Source of the DNA: Kiritimatiellia bacterium
GTDB lineage: Bacteria; Verrucomicrobiota; Kiritimatiellia; SLAD01
Assembly (NCBI GenBank): GCA_007125875.1
Contig: SLCI01000094.1
Span: forward strand, 1 to 58,780
Reading direction: 5' to 3'
Length of the DNA: 58,780 nucleotides
Shown here one piece after another: positions 46,400 through 53,871 of this stretch. The notes beneath the pieces are model-generated. The model saw only the letters and a program-made list of their open reading frames with translations, did not search any database and was not told where the DNA came from. The position numbers were made by a program, and so were the translations under genes. Every line of letters begins with the position of its first letter. Positions within the stretch are counted from its first letter, which is position 1.

Positions 46400-46707
46400 T
46401 GAGTTCCTCGACACACATTTCGTCGCTGAAGTCCTACCTCAATGTGTTTTGGACGCTCATGGCGTTGACTTTGCTAACCGTGGTCGTGGCATTTTTTGAT
46501 CTCGGCCCCTTTAATATCATCGTCGCCGTGAGTATTGCTTCCGTCAAAGCCTACGTAGTTATTCTGTATTTTATGCACGTCAAATACAGCAATCACATCA
46601 TCTGGTTGACTGTCGCAGCGGGTTTTATCTGGTTTGTACTGATGCTCGGATTAACCATTGCAGACTATGCGACACGTGAGTGGATACCGTATCCTGAAGC
46701 TTGGTAA
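46399..46707 (+). CDS. Cytochrome c oxidase subunit IV (prokaryotic)
   Basis: The 102-aa protein has three membrane spans (about 13-34, 41-63 and 70-92). The typical segment is VSIASVKAYVVILYFMHVKY, which matches prokaryotic cytochrome c oxidase subunit IV. The ATG at 46399 has GGAGG eight bases upstream; a frame from 46387 adds four residues. It completes the oxidase in the order II-I-III-IV. Confidence 0.9.
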   Translation: MSSSTHISSLKSYLNVFWTLMALTLLTVVVAFFDLGPFNIIVAVSIASVKAYVVILYFMHVKYSNHIIWLTVAAGFIWFVLMLGLTIADYATREWIPYPEAW

Positions 46708-46762
46708 ATTGCGGCGTTCATGTGGCTACAATCAGAATTGTTTCCGCGCCTCAAAATAACAG

Positions 46763-47629
46763 ATGAAAACCCTTCGCCCATATTTAGAAATGTCGAAATT
46801 GCGCATCGTCAACATGGTGTTGGTGACGACGGCGATTGGATATTTTCTCGGCACATATCATGGGGCAGGGGGGGTATCCTGGTTTCTACTGATTGTGACC
46901 TTGCTGGGAACCGGCATTGCCGCTGCCGGGGCGGCTTGTCTGAATAACTATCTCGAACGTGACCTGGACGGCATGATGTCCAGAACGCGGGGTCGTGTTC
47001 TGCCAGCTGGTTCAATTACACCTTTGGCGGCCCTTATGTATGGGATTTGCATGACCTTAGGTGGCGTCACACTCTTGGCGATTGCCGTGAATTTACTGGC
47101 CGGCTTCATTGTGCTCTTAACCGCATTCCTGTATGTTTTGGTCTATACACCAATGAAACGGTGGACATGGCTGAACACGTCAGTGGGAGCCATACCAGGC
47201 GCTTTGCCTCCAGTGACAGGTTGGGCCGCAGCCACCGGCACCCTTGATTGGGGGGCGTGGGCGCTCTTCGGAATACTGTTTGTTTGGCAACATCCACATT
47301 TCTATGCCATTGCGTGGATGTGTAAGGACGACTACCGTGAAGCAGGATTCAAGATGCTTTCCGTCGTGGATCCCTCCGGCGCACGAATGTTTCGTCATAT
47401 CATCATCCATTCGATCCTCTTGCTCTTTGTGGCGAGTTTACCAACGCTGTTTGGCATCACAGGGTGGCTCTATTTAGTGGGATCCGTGATTTTGGGTGGC
47501 CTAATGCTTCAAGTAGGACTTCGCTTGCAAAAATCGCACTCATTGCAAGATGCCCGCAATCTATTGAAGGCCTCTGTCTACTATCTACCCGGCATTCTGG
47601 TGCTGATCGGCGTAGACCTTTTCATCTGA
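46763..47629 (+). CDS. ctaB: Protohaem IX farnesyltransferase (haem O synthase)
   Basis: The 288-aa polytopic prenyltransferase attaches farnesyl to haem b to make haem O, precursor of haem A. It has the aspartate motifs NNYLERDLDGMMSRTRGR and the later WKDDYREAGFKMLSV-type loop (seen as WMCKDDYREAGFKMLSV). It starts 55 bases after the oxidase genes. CtaA, the enzyme that converts haem O to haem A, is not in the window, so it lies elsewhere or the oxidase uses haem O. Confidence 0.95.
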   Translation: MKTLRPYLEMSKLRIVNMVLVTTAIGYFLGTYHGAGGVSWFLLIVTLLGTGIAAAGAACLNNYLERDLDGMMSRTRGRVLPAGSITPLAALMYGICMTLGGVTLLAIAVNLLAGFIVLLTAFLYVLVYTPMKRWTWLNTSVGAIPGALPPVTGWAAATGTLDWGAWALFGILFVWQHPHFYAIAWMCKDDYREAGFKMLSVVDPSGARMFRHIIIHSILLLFVASLPTLFGITGWLYLVGSVILGGLMLQVGLRLQKSHSLQDARNLLKASVYYLPGILVLIGVDLFI

Positions 47630-47755
47630 GACCGTCCCGCTGAAACCATCGGTTGAGCGAATCTATTCGAAAAAGCATTAGAGCCCTATGACCTGGATGG
47701 TATATATAAAGTAACTGATTATACCCAGTGGCTATAGCGTTTCGGCTCATTCTCA

Positions 47756-47779
47756 GGGCAACACAGAGGTTGCCCCTCC
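47756..47779 (-). repeat. GGAGGGGCAACCTC-type element, minus copy
   Basis: Read on the minus strand this is GGAGGGGCAACCTCTGTG plus TTGCCC. It pairs in inverted orientation with 47820-47843 and belongs to the family also seen at 498-578. GGGCAAC/GTTGCCC gives it internal dyad symmetry. Confidence 0.6.
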
Positions 47780-47819
47780 GGTACACGCTAAGCAGAACCA
47801 GTTACTGCAGAAGCATCCT

Positions 47820-47843
47820 GGAGGGACGACCTCCGTGTCGTCC
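47820..47843 (+). repeat. GGAGGGACGACCTC-type element, plus copy
   Basis: The element GGAGGGACGACCTCCGTG plus TCGTCC differs from the minus copy at 47756 by paired changes (GGCAAC/GTTGCC versus GACGAC/GTCGTC), so the internal pairing is preserved. Covariation of this kind suggests an RNA or DNA hairpin is selected. Confidence 0.6.
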
Positions 47844-47894
47844 TCTTATTGCGGCGAACCCATCTCTTTTCATGCCAAAGTTTTCGGAATGCTT

Positions 47895-47909
47895 CGGCAG
47901 TAACTGCCG
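47895..47909. terminator. Small perfect hairpin in the ctaB-glgA gap
   Basis: CGGCAG-TAA-CTGCCG forms a 6-bp GC-rich stem with a 3-base loop, followed by CTAATTT. It is 266 bases after ctaB, which is far for a terminator, and the T-run is weak. Confidence 0.3.
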
Positions 47910-48092
47910 CTAATTTAGTGTGTACTGTCGTTAAGATGAGGAAAGCAACAATCCGAAGGCTTAATTGTCTGTGCCTCAATTATGATATCGGGCCCATATT
48001 AATGTCGCATAATATATATTATGTAAACTATTATACCTAGATCTAGTGTGCCTGTTAATAAAGTGAATCAAAATGGCCGACTTCCTATACGT

Positions 48093-49550
48093 CTAGGATT
48101 GCGCGAGTGTGGTTTCGTACAACTTGATGTAGCGCTCTGCTGAACGATCCCATGAGAAATCTTCGGCCATGATTCTCCTGCGCGCAGGATACCAAATATC
48201 CGTGTCGCGATACCTGGCAATCGCCTCACGAAGCGAGCTCAATAATGCGGCGCCAGTATATTCGGTGAACTTGAAGCCGTTGCCGGTATTATTGCTTGGA
48301 TCCAGATTGGTAATGGTATCGTCCAATCCGCCGGTCGCATGGACGATTGGTAGTGTTCCATAGCGGAGGCTGTACATCTGATTTAGCCCACAGGGCTCAA
48401 ACTTTGATGGCATCATGAAAATATCTGATCCGGCCTCAATTTGGTGTGCCAGTGCGTTGTTGTAGCCAATTTGGACCGCAAATCGTTCAGGCCACTTTTT
48501 AGCCCAGCTCAGACATAGTTCCTGATACATTTCCAGGCCAGATCCGAGCATTACGAAATAGATATCCTCTTGCATGATGGCTTCCATGGTATTCGCCAAA
48601 AGGTCCATACCTTTCTGGTCAACTAACCGCGAAACCATCCCAATCACTGGACGTTTTTCCCAACCCTTCTTCAGGCGAAGCTTCGTGCCCTCCAGCAGGG
48701 CTCGCTTACAGGTCAGTTTGCCATCCATATTGTCCGCAGAATAGGACGCTGCAATCAGGATATCCGCGCGCGGGTCCCACTCGCCATAATCGACACCATT
48801 AAGGATACCGGTCAGCTTATGCTGGGATTCGGCCAGCACACCCTCGAGTCCTGAGCCAAATTCTGGCGTGAGGATTTCTTTTGCGTAGCGCTCGCTCACG
48901 GTGGTGACTTGATGGCACCGCTTAATGGCACCTTTGAGACAATTGATATTGCCGTAGAATTCAAGCTCCTCGAGTGAAAAACAGGAATACGGCAGGCTGC
49001 TATAGGGGAAAACACTGCTTGGGAAGACCCCTTGATAAGCCAGATTATGAATGGTAAACACCGTCCGCTCATGCATTTCGCGTCCAATGCCCTGCGTACC
49101 ATATTCTAAAAAGTAAGGCATGAGCGCGGTTTGCCAGTCATTTGTATGCACGATATCGGCCTGCACATGCAGTGTATCCAACAGCCCGACAACCGCTTTC
49201 TGAAAGAATACAAATCGCTCAAAGTTGTCGTCGTAATCACGCTCAGGCAGGCTGTACAGTTCACGACGGTCAAAGAATTCGTCCTTGCGCACGAAGTACG
49301 TTGCAGGCCCGGGCTCATCAGCGCGCCAAATCTCTGCTTCCAGAGTCCTTAAACCAACGGGCACTTGAATCCGTATATGGGTGTCAGAGCACTGCAGATT
49401 CCCTTCCAGCACACGCCGATACATGGGCATGACGCGCATGACATCTACCCCCTGCCCCATCAACGCGAAGGGCAAGGCACCGCCAACATCACCTAGACCG
49501 CCGGTCGAGGCAAAGGGGCGCATCTCACTGGAAACGAATACAACTTTCAT
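48093..49550 (-). CDS. glgA: Glycogen/starch synthase (GT5)
   Basis: The 485-aa GT-B enzyme extends alpha-1,4-glucan from ADP- or UDP-glucose. The N-terminus KVVFVSSEMRPFASTGGLGDVGGALP and the C-terminal MPSKFEPCGLNQMYSLRYGTLPIVHATGGLDDT match GlgA. The usual KTGGL nucleotide-sugar motif reads STGGL, with Ser15 where Lys15 normally contacts the ADP-glucose phosphate. That may alter donor choice. The gene stands alone; no glgB, glgC or glgP is near. It is divergent from rnr, with 54 bases between starts. Confidence 0.93.
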   Translation of the reverse strand: MKVVFVSSEMRPFASTGGLGDVGGALPFALMGQGVDVMRVMPMYRRVLEGNLQCSDTHIRIQVPVGLRTLEAEIWRADEPGPATYFVRKDEFFDRRELYSLPERDYDDNFERFVFFQKAVVGLLDTLHVQADIVHTNDWQTALMPYFLEYGTQGIGREMHERTVFTIHNLAYQGVFPSSVFPYSSLPYSCFSLEELEFYGNINCLKGAIKRCHQVTTVSERYAKEILTPEFGSGLEGVLAESQHKLTGILNGVDYGEWDPRADILIAASYSADNMDGKLTCKRALLEGTKLRLKKGWEKRPVIGMVSRLVDQKGMDLLANTMEAIMQEDIYFVMLGSGLEMYQELCLSWAKKWPERFAVQIGYNNALAHQIEAGSDIFMMPSKFEPCGLNQMYSLRYGTLPIVHATGGLDDTITNLDPSNNTGNGFKFTEYTGAALLSSLREAIARYRDTDIWYPARRRIMAEDFSWDRSAERYIKLYETTLAQS

Positions 49551-49566
49551 GATTCAACACATACGC

Positions 49567-49595
49567 TAGCCAATACACGCCAGCCGCGATATAGT
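49567..49595 (+). promoter_or_regulatory. Candidate rnr promoter with embedded palindrome
   Basis: TAGCCA (49567-49572) and TATAGT (49590-49595) are 17 bases apart. The -10 hexamer lies inside the palindrome CGCGA-TATAG-TCGCG (49585-49599), a possible operator. Transcription would begin at about 49602, three bases before the ATG of rnr, giving an almost leaderless message; no Shine-Dalgarno motif is present. Confidence 0.4.
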
Positions 49596-49604
49596 CGCGA
49601 CGTC

Positions 49605-51827
49605 ATGTCCAAAGTTACCCCATCGCTTGAACGGCGACTAGTCAATTTAATGCAGTCTGCCGGCTATCAACCGCTTAAACAGCACGAGTTGTTGCGTGCG
49701 TTGAATATGAAGTCCGTTACCGGACAGGATATCCGTCATGCGCTCAAATCGCTGGAAGGACGAGGCGAGATTACCCGGCTACGAAAAAATCGGTATGCCC
49801 TCCCCTCCCGCGATAATCAGCTCATCGGTGACCTTTCGGTCCATCCCGATGGATTTGGTTTTGTAACGCAATTGGAGGGAGACGATATATTTATTCCCGC
49901 TCGCATGATGCACAACGCATTGCATGGTGATCGGGTTGAAGTGATTATTACCCGCTCGGCACAAGCGAGGCGTGCGAAGCAACGCCAGGCTAAAAAGACC
50001 GATCGTCCAGATCTCTCGCGGGGCCAGATCGCACGTGTTATTGAAAGACGCTGCACACGACTGGCCGGTCTGTACAAAAAGGCTGCGCGCTATGCGTATG
50101 TCATTCCTGATTCTCCACGCGTCGCACTGAATATCCATGTGCAGAAGTTGGCATCGTCAGCGGAACAAGCGAAAGACGGACACAAGGTTATCGTTGAACT
50201 CAATGATTGGCCTGACCCGCGTGAGGCATTGACTGGTGTAATCGTGGAAGACCTAGGACCTGCTGATGATCCCGGCGTGGCAATGGCCAGCCTGATACGG
50301 GCCCGTGAACTAAATGAGTCCTTTCCCGTATCCGTGGAAAAAAGTGCGAAACGAATGAAAGCAGGTCGCTCAACAATAGCGGATTCAAATCGGCGCGACT
50401 TACGGGATGAGTTTCTCTTCACCATAGATCCGGAAGATGCGCGTGATTTTGATGATGCCGTCTCGTTGAAAACATTGCCGGATGGTCAGTGGCAGTTAGG
50501 CGTCCACATTGCTGATGTGGCAACCTATGTCGAGGCAGACTCCTATATCGATAAGGAAGCCCAACAACGCGCAACAAGCGTGTATCTCGTTGATCGCGTG
50601 ATACAGATGTTGCCACGGCATTTGACCGAACACGTCTGTAGCCTGGTGCCGCATGAGGAGCGATTCGCACACACCATCCGTATGACGATCAGTCCACGAG
50701 GCCAATTAATGTCCATGGAGTCGTTTCCATCGCGCATCAAGTCGGCCGCCCGGTTAACGTATGACGAAGTGCAGGCACATTTAACCGGACAGACGCCTGA
50801 AAAAATCACACCGCCGCTGGGTGAGGCGCTAACACAAATGGACAAACTGGCGAGTTTGCTGCGCCGGCGACGCGCACGCAAAGGTTCCATCTTATTCGAA
50901 ATGCCTGAAGTGCGCTGTGTTTTGAATGAGAATGGCTTGCCGACAGATATCGTTCCGCGGATCAGCTTTCGGGCCTATCACCTGATCGAAGAGTTCATGC
51001 TGATCGCAAATCAAGCAGTTGCGCTGAAGCTATCCGAACATGGTTATCCCACACTGTACCGAATTCACGAACCGCCAGATGATGAACAATGGGAACGCAT
51101 GGCGGCCGATCTGGCATCATTAGGTTTTACTTTGGCGGATACGACCAGCAAGGACATGAATAAAGTCGCTGATGCTGTGGCAGATTCGCCGCTGGCGCAT
51201 ATCATCAACTTGGCTATGCTGCGGAACTTAAAGCGGGCGACGTATTCCGGTCAGCGCGCTGAACACTTTGGTCTGGCCTTTTCGCATTACCTACACTTCA
51301 CGTCGCCCATTCGTCGTTATCCCGACCTCATTACACATCGCGTGTTGAAGGCACTCGAACAAGGGGAACCGCCCCCCTACTCCAAGCGAGAGGTCGCATC
51401 CATCGCCGAACATTGCTCCCGCATGGAGCGGGAAGCCCAAGAGGCGGAACAAGAGAGCGTGGAGTTAAAACGTATTGAGTATTATGCCCGCCAACTTGAG
51501 GAAGGTGCGATTGGGCCGTGGCAGGCTGTGATTACCGGCATGAATGGCCGTGGTCTGCAGGTCGAGCTATTGGACACATTACAGCGCGGCCTGATTCCGT
51601 TTTCCCGCCTACGCGACGATCATTATGCGATAAACGCGCAACGCAATCAGGCGGTCGGACGCAGAACCAGAAACAAATGGAAGCTAGGAGATGTGGCTTC
51701 TGTTGAGTTATTGCGAGTCGACACAGCGCGCAAGCAGATCGAGTTTTCTTTGGCTGAGACTAACGAATCAGATGAATCAACTTCATCTCCTCGCCGTCGC
51801 GCTCGATCTCGAAAACGAAGGCGTTAA
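49605..51827 (+). CDS. rnr: Ribonuclease R
   Basis: The 740-aa 3'-to-5' exoribonuclease of the RNB family has an N-terminal winged-helix region (about 1-65) and cold-shock domains (from about 70: GDLSVHPDGFGFV). The RNB catalytic block opens DPEDARDFDDAVS at 275-287. An S1 domain near 630-710 precedes a very basic tail (RRRARSRKRRR). It degrades structured RNA in the cytoplasm. Its last 68 bases overlap the converging GspC-like gene, and the basic tail is encoded in that overlap. Confidence 0.95.
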   Translation: MSKVTPSLERRLVNLMQSAGYQPLKQHELLRALNMKSVTGQDIRHALKSLEGRGEITRLRKNRYALPSRDNQLIGDLSVHPDGFGFVTQLEGDDIFIPARMMHNALHGDRVEVIITRSAQARRAKQRQAKKTDRPDLSRGQIARVIERRCTRLAGLYKKAARYAYVIPDSPRVALNIHVQKLASSAEQAKDGHKVIVELNDWPDPREALTGVIVEDLGPADDPGVAMASLIRARELNESFPVSVEKSAKRMKAGRSTIADSNRRDLRDEFLFTIDPEDARDFDDAVSLKTLPDGQWQLGVHIADVATYVEADSYIDKEAQQRATSVYLVDRVIQMLPRHLTEHVCSLVPHEERFAHTIRMTISPRGQLMSMESFPSRIKSAARLTYDEVQAHLTGQTPEKITPPLGEALTQMDKLASLLRRRRARKGSILFEMPEVRCVLNENGLPTDIVPRISFRAYHLIEEFMLIANQAVALKLSEHGYPTLYRIHEPPDDEQWERMAADLASLGFTLADTTSKDMNKVADAVADSPLAHIINLAMLRNLKRATYSGQRAEHFGLAFSHYLHFTSPIRRYPDLITHRVLKALEQGEPPPYSKREVASIAEHCSRMEREAQEAEQESVELKRIEYYARQLEEGAIGPWQAVITGMNGRGLQVELLDTLQRGLIPFSRLRDDHYAINAQRNQAVGRRTRNKWKLGDVASVELLRVDTARKQIEFSLAETNESDESTSSPRRRARSRKRRR

Positions 51828-52704
51828 TGCGCCCACTCATAAATTCCCGGATGAAATACTGGGCACGATTCGGGCTGGTCATAGGCATTGAATTTACCAG
51901 CCTAACAATATCGCCATTTTGGAAGCCTGCTGCTTCGTAAAGTGCGTTTTCGCCCAGCATATCGAGCTGAAATCCGGTAATCTCATCTTCATCATCGAAT
52001 ACAGGCGGCATCGCCAAAAATAGCTGAGTTAGCCGCTCCGGATCGTCTTGCAATTCGTCTGCGTATTCGAGCAAAGCGTCGCGCTGCAATATCCAGCGAT
52101 TTTCGTCAATCCTGCGACCGAAGGCATTCTCCTCCAAAGAAGGCAAGTCCTCAAATCTCAATGGCACTCCGTCTTGAGACATGCTGGGTTGATCACTTGC
52201 CGCACCAGCTCGGGGCTCAGCTGAGGCATCGGTAAAGCTGAGCCAGAGATCTTCTTCATCCACGCCTTCCCGCAAAATGATGCGGTCGCGATAGATCTGA
52301 ACCACTTCGACACCCTCCAAATCGTCTCCTTCACGTACTAGCCGCTGCCGATTCTGACGCAAATCATCGATGATTGCTCGACGCGCGTCGGATTGGGGAT
52401 CAAGTTGATCACCGGGATAGGCGAAAAACGTGCCGGCCAATCGAAACCGTTGAGCCAAAGGGCCGGCCGTTGGTGTTGGAGCCGCGTCAGTATGGCGAAG
52501 CACGGCCCATTGATCAGGAGGTATCAATTCAGACGAACTCCATGAAAAGGTATCCATCGGAGTCGCAGGAGATGACGCAGATTCCTCGGGTGAGATATTT
52601 GGCCATGTATAGATCAGCGCAGCAACGATTGCTCCCAAGATGACAATCGCCAAAACGGCGCCCCATCTGCTGATTCGCAACCACTGATAAACCGAAACAT
52701 TCAT
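51760..52704 (-). CDS. GspC-like protein with C-terminal PDZ-like domain (orphan)
   Basis: The 314-aa protein has one N-terminal membrane span (about 14-34). A GspC-type homology region at about 85-165 shows FRLAGTFFAY, LVREGDDLEGVEVVQIYRDRIIL and EEDLWLSF. A PDZ-like domain occupies the last 70 residues (LYEAAGFQNGDIVRLVNSMPM). GspC links the outer-membrane secretin to the inner-membrane platform in type II secretion. No other gsp gene is in the window, so its machine is elsewhere or it has another use. The start follows the 3' end of the RNase P RNA by nine bases with no terminator or ribosome site between. The 3' end overlaps rnr. Confidence 0.75.
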   Translation of the reverse strand: MNVSVYQWLRISRWGAVLAIVILGAIVAALIYTWPNISPEESASSPATPMDTFSWSSSELIPPDQWAVLRHTDAAPTPTAGPLAQRFRLAGTFFAYPGDQLDPQSDARRAIIDDLRQNRQRLVREGDDLEGVEVVQIYRDRIILREGVDEEDLWLSFTDASAEPRAGAASDQPSMSQDGVPLRFEDLPSLEENAFGRRIDENRWILQRDALLEYADELQDDPERLTQLFLAMPPVFDDEDEITGFQLDMLGENALYEAAGFQNGDIVRLVNSMPMTSPNRAQYFIREFMSGRINAFVFEIERDGEEMKLIHLIR

Positions 52705-52712
52705 ATAAATAC

Positions 52713-53090
52713 GATTGGGCTGGCTATAAGCCGGATTCTGTCCCGTTAAACGGTATCGATCATTTATCTATGCAATCAACCCGGAACTTCATTTGCCGAA
52801 GCAAAAGTGAGGCGGGCCGCCTCTCGCTCCCTATTTGATCTTGCTCCAGATGGGGTTTACCCTGCCCCCTTCGTTGCCTCCGGGGCGGTGGTCTCTTACA
52901 CCACCTTTTCACCCTTACCTCGACATTCGCCTAACGGCGCGGTCGAGGCGGTATATTTTCTGCGGCACTTTCCGTCCCTTTCGATCTAGCGAAAGGTCCT
53001 CCCGTTCTTAGCGAAAGCATCCTGCCCTATGGAGTCCGGACTTTCCTCCACGCGTCCAAAAACGCGCAGCGATCGACCGCCAACCCAATC
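52713..53090 (-). ncRNA. rnpB: RNase P RNA, bacterial type A
   Basis: On the minus strand the RNA begins GATTGGGTTGGC (5' end 53090) and ends GCCAGCCCAATC (52713). These pair as helix P1, giving about 378 nt. The conserved 5' core GAGGAAAGTCCGGACTCCAT and GGCAGGATGC is near 53030-53052. The conserved 3' segment ACAGAATCCGGCTTATAG lies just before the end. A GGTGTAAGAGACCACC helix loop and AGGGTGAAAAGGTG also match. With protein C5 the RNA trims tRNA 5' leaders. A promoter at 53098-53126 fits the 5' end. Confidence 0.97.
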
Positions 53091-53097
53091 AATTTAA

Positions 53098-53126
53098 AAT
53101 GTACGTCTTTACGGAATGTTATACAA
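53098..53126 (-). promoter_or_regulatory. rnpB: Candidate promoter of the RNase P RNA
   Basis: Read on the minus strand, TTGTAT (53121-53126) and TACATT (53098-53103) are 17 bases apart, and the mature RNA begins eight bases after the -10. The -35 lies within the last codons of the upstream protein gene, in a GAATGTT-GTAT-AACATTC palindrome (about 53115-53132). Confidence 0.6.
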
Positions 53127-53813
53127 CATTCGGCCGCAATACATACAAAGCGTCATACTATCCAAGCGCCTCGCATCATGCGCCGCTTGTGGAGGCAGTT
53201 TCATGTGACAGCCCCCGCACGCCCCGTTCTCGACCGAAACAACGGCAAAGTCTTTGAGGTGTGCAAACAAGCGGTCATAACGCGATAACCATTCAGGGTC
53301 CATGGCCTCTGCCAAGTTCGCCCGATCCGCGTTGACTTCATCGAGCTCCTTTTGCAGGTTGGCGACGCGCTGCTTGAATTGCTCCATATCAACCGCGACG
53401 ACCTGCTCTTCTTCCTTGAGCGCTGCCTGCTTGGTATCACATACCTGCTCTAGCTGCTCCAAGGCCTCCATGATATCAAGCTGCCGCTCCTCGAGTGCGG
53501 CGATTTCTTTGGTCTGAGCTTCAATCTGTTTTTCAAACGCCTTGTAGTCGTCGTTGTTCTTGACCTCAAACTGTTGTTGACGGAACTTTCGAATCCGCTC
53601 TTGCCTCTGTTCAATCTGAGATTCGATATCTTTTTGTTCGAGGCCTTTCTTGCGAATGTCCTCTTCGGCATCATGAAGAGCCTTCTTGTGAGAGTCGAGT
53701 TGGGCCTCGATTAGGCGCTGACGTTGTGGCAAATCCTCAATCTCTCGTTCGAGCCGATTGATTCTCCGATCACGATCTTGAATTACAAGTAAATCTTCAA
53801 TTTTTGATGACAC
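53109..53813 (-). CDS. Coiled-coil protein with C4 zinc ribbon (DUF164/CT398 type)
   Basis: The 234-aa protein is almost entirely coiled coil over residues 1-165 (heptads rich in Leu, Glu, Gln and Arg). It ends with a zinc ribbon, Cys199, Cys202, Cys223 and Cys226 (GACGGCHMKLPP ... CMYCGRMLY). This matches the C4-type zinc ribbon family that includes chlamydial CT398. It is proposed to bind nucleic acid or sigma factor/secretion partners; the role is not settled. It lies directly upstream of rnpB and encodes that gene's -35 box. Confidence 0.85.
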   Translation of the reverse strand: MSSKIEDLLVIQDRDRRINRLEREIEDLPQRQRLIEAQLDSHKKALHDAEEDIRKKGLEQKDIESQIEQRQERIRKFRQQQFEVKNNDDYKAFEKQIEAQTKEIAALEERQLDIMEALEQLEQVCDTKQAALKEEEQVVAVDMEQFKQRVANLQKELDEVNADRANLAEAMDPEWLSRYDRLFAHLKDFAVVSVENGACGGCHMKLPPQAAHDARRLDSMTLCMYCGRMLYNIP

Positions 53814-53871
53814 GAACGCTCCTTTGAGTATGAATCCTCGGTACTCTAAAGAGCGTACCGATGCAAGTCAA

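Larger units (their letters stand above)
47630..48092. other. Gene-free region between converging ctaB and glgA
   Basis: No gene is supported in these 463 bases. They contain an inverted pair of a 24-bp dispersed element, a small hairpin, and an AT-rich stretch (about 47990-48070). The converging flanking genes mean that terminators are expected, but only the weak hairpin at 47895 is seen. Confidence 0.65.

Noticed and set aside
47849..48040. Short protein in the ctaB-glgA gap
   Set aside because: No ribosome site, no domain, and it includes the small hairpin and AT-rich DNA.
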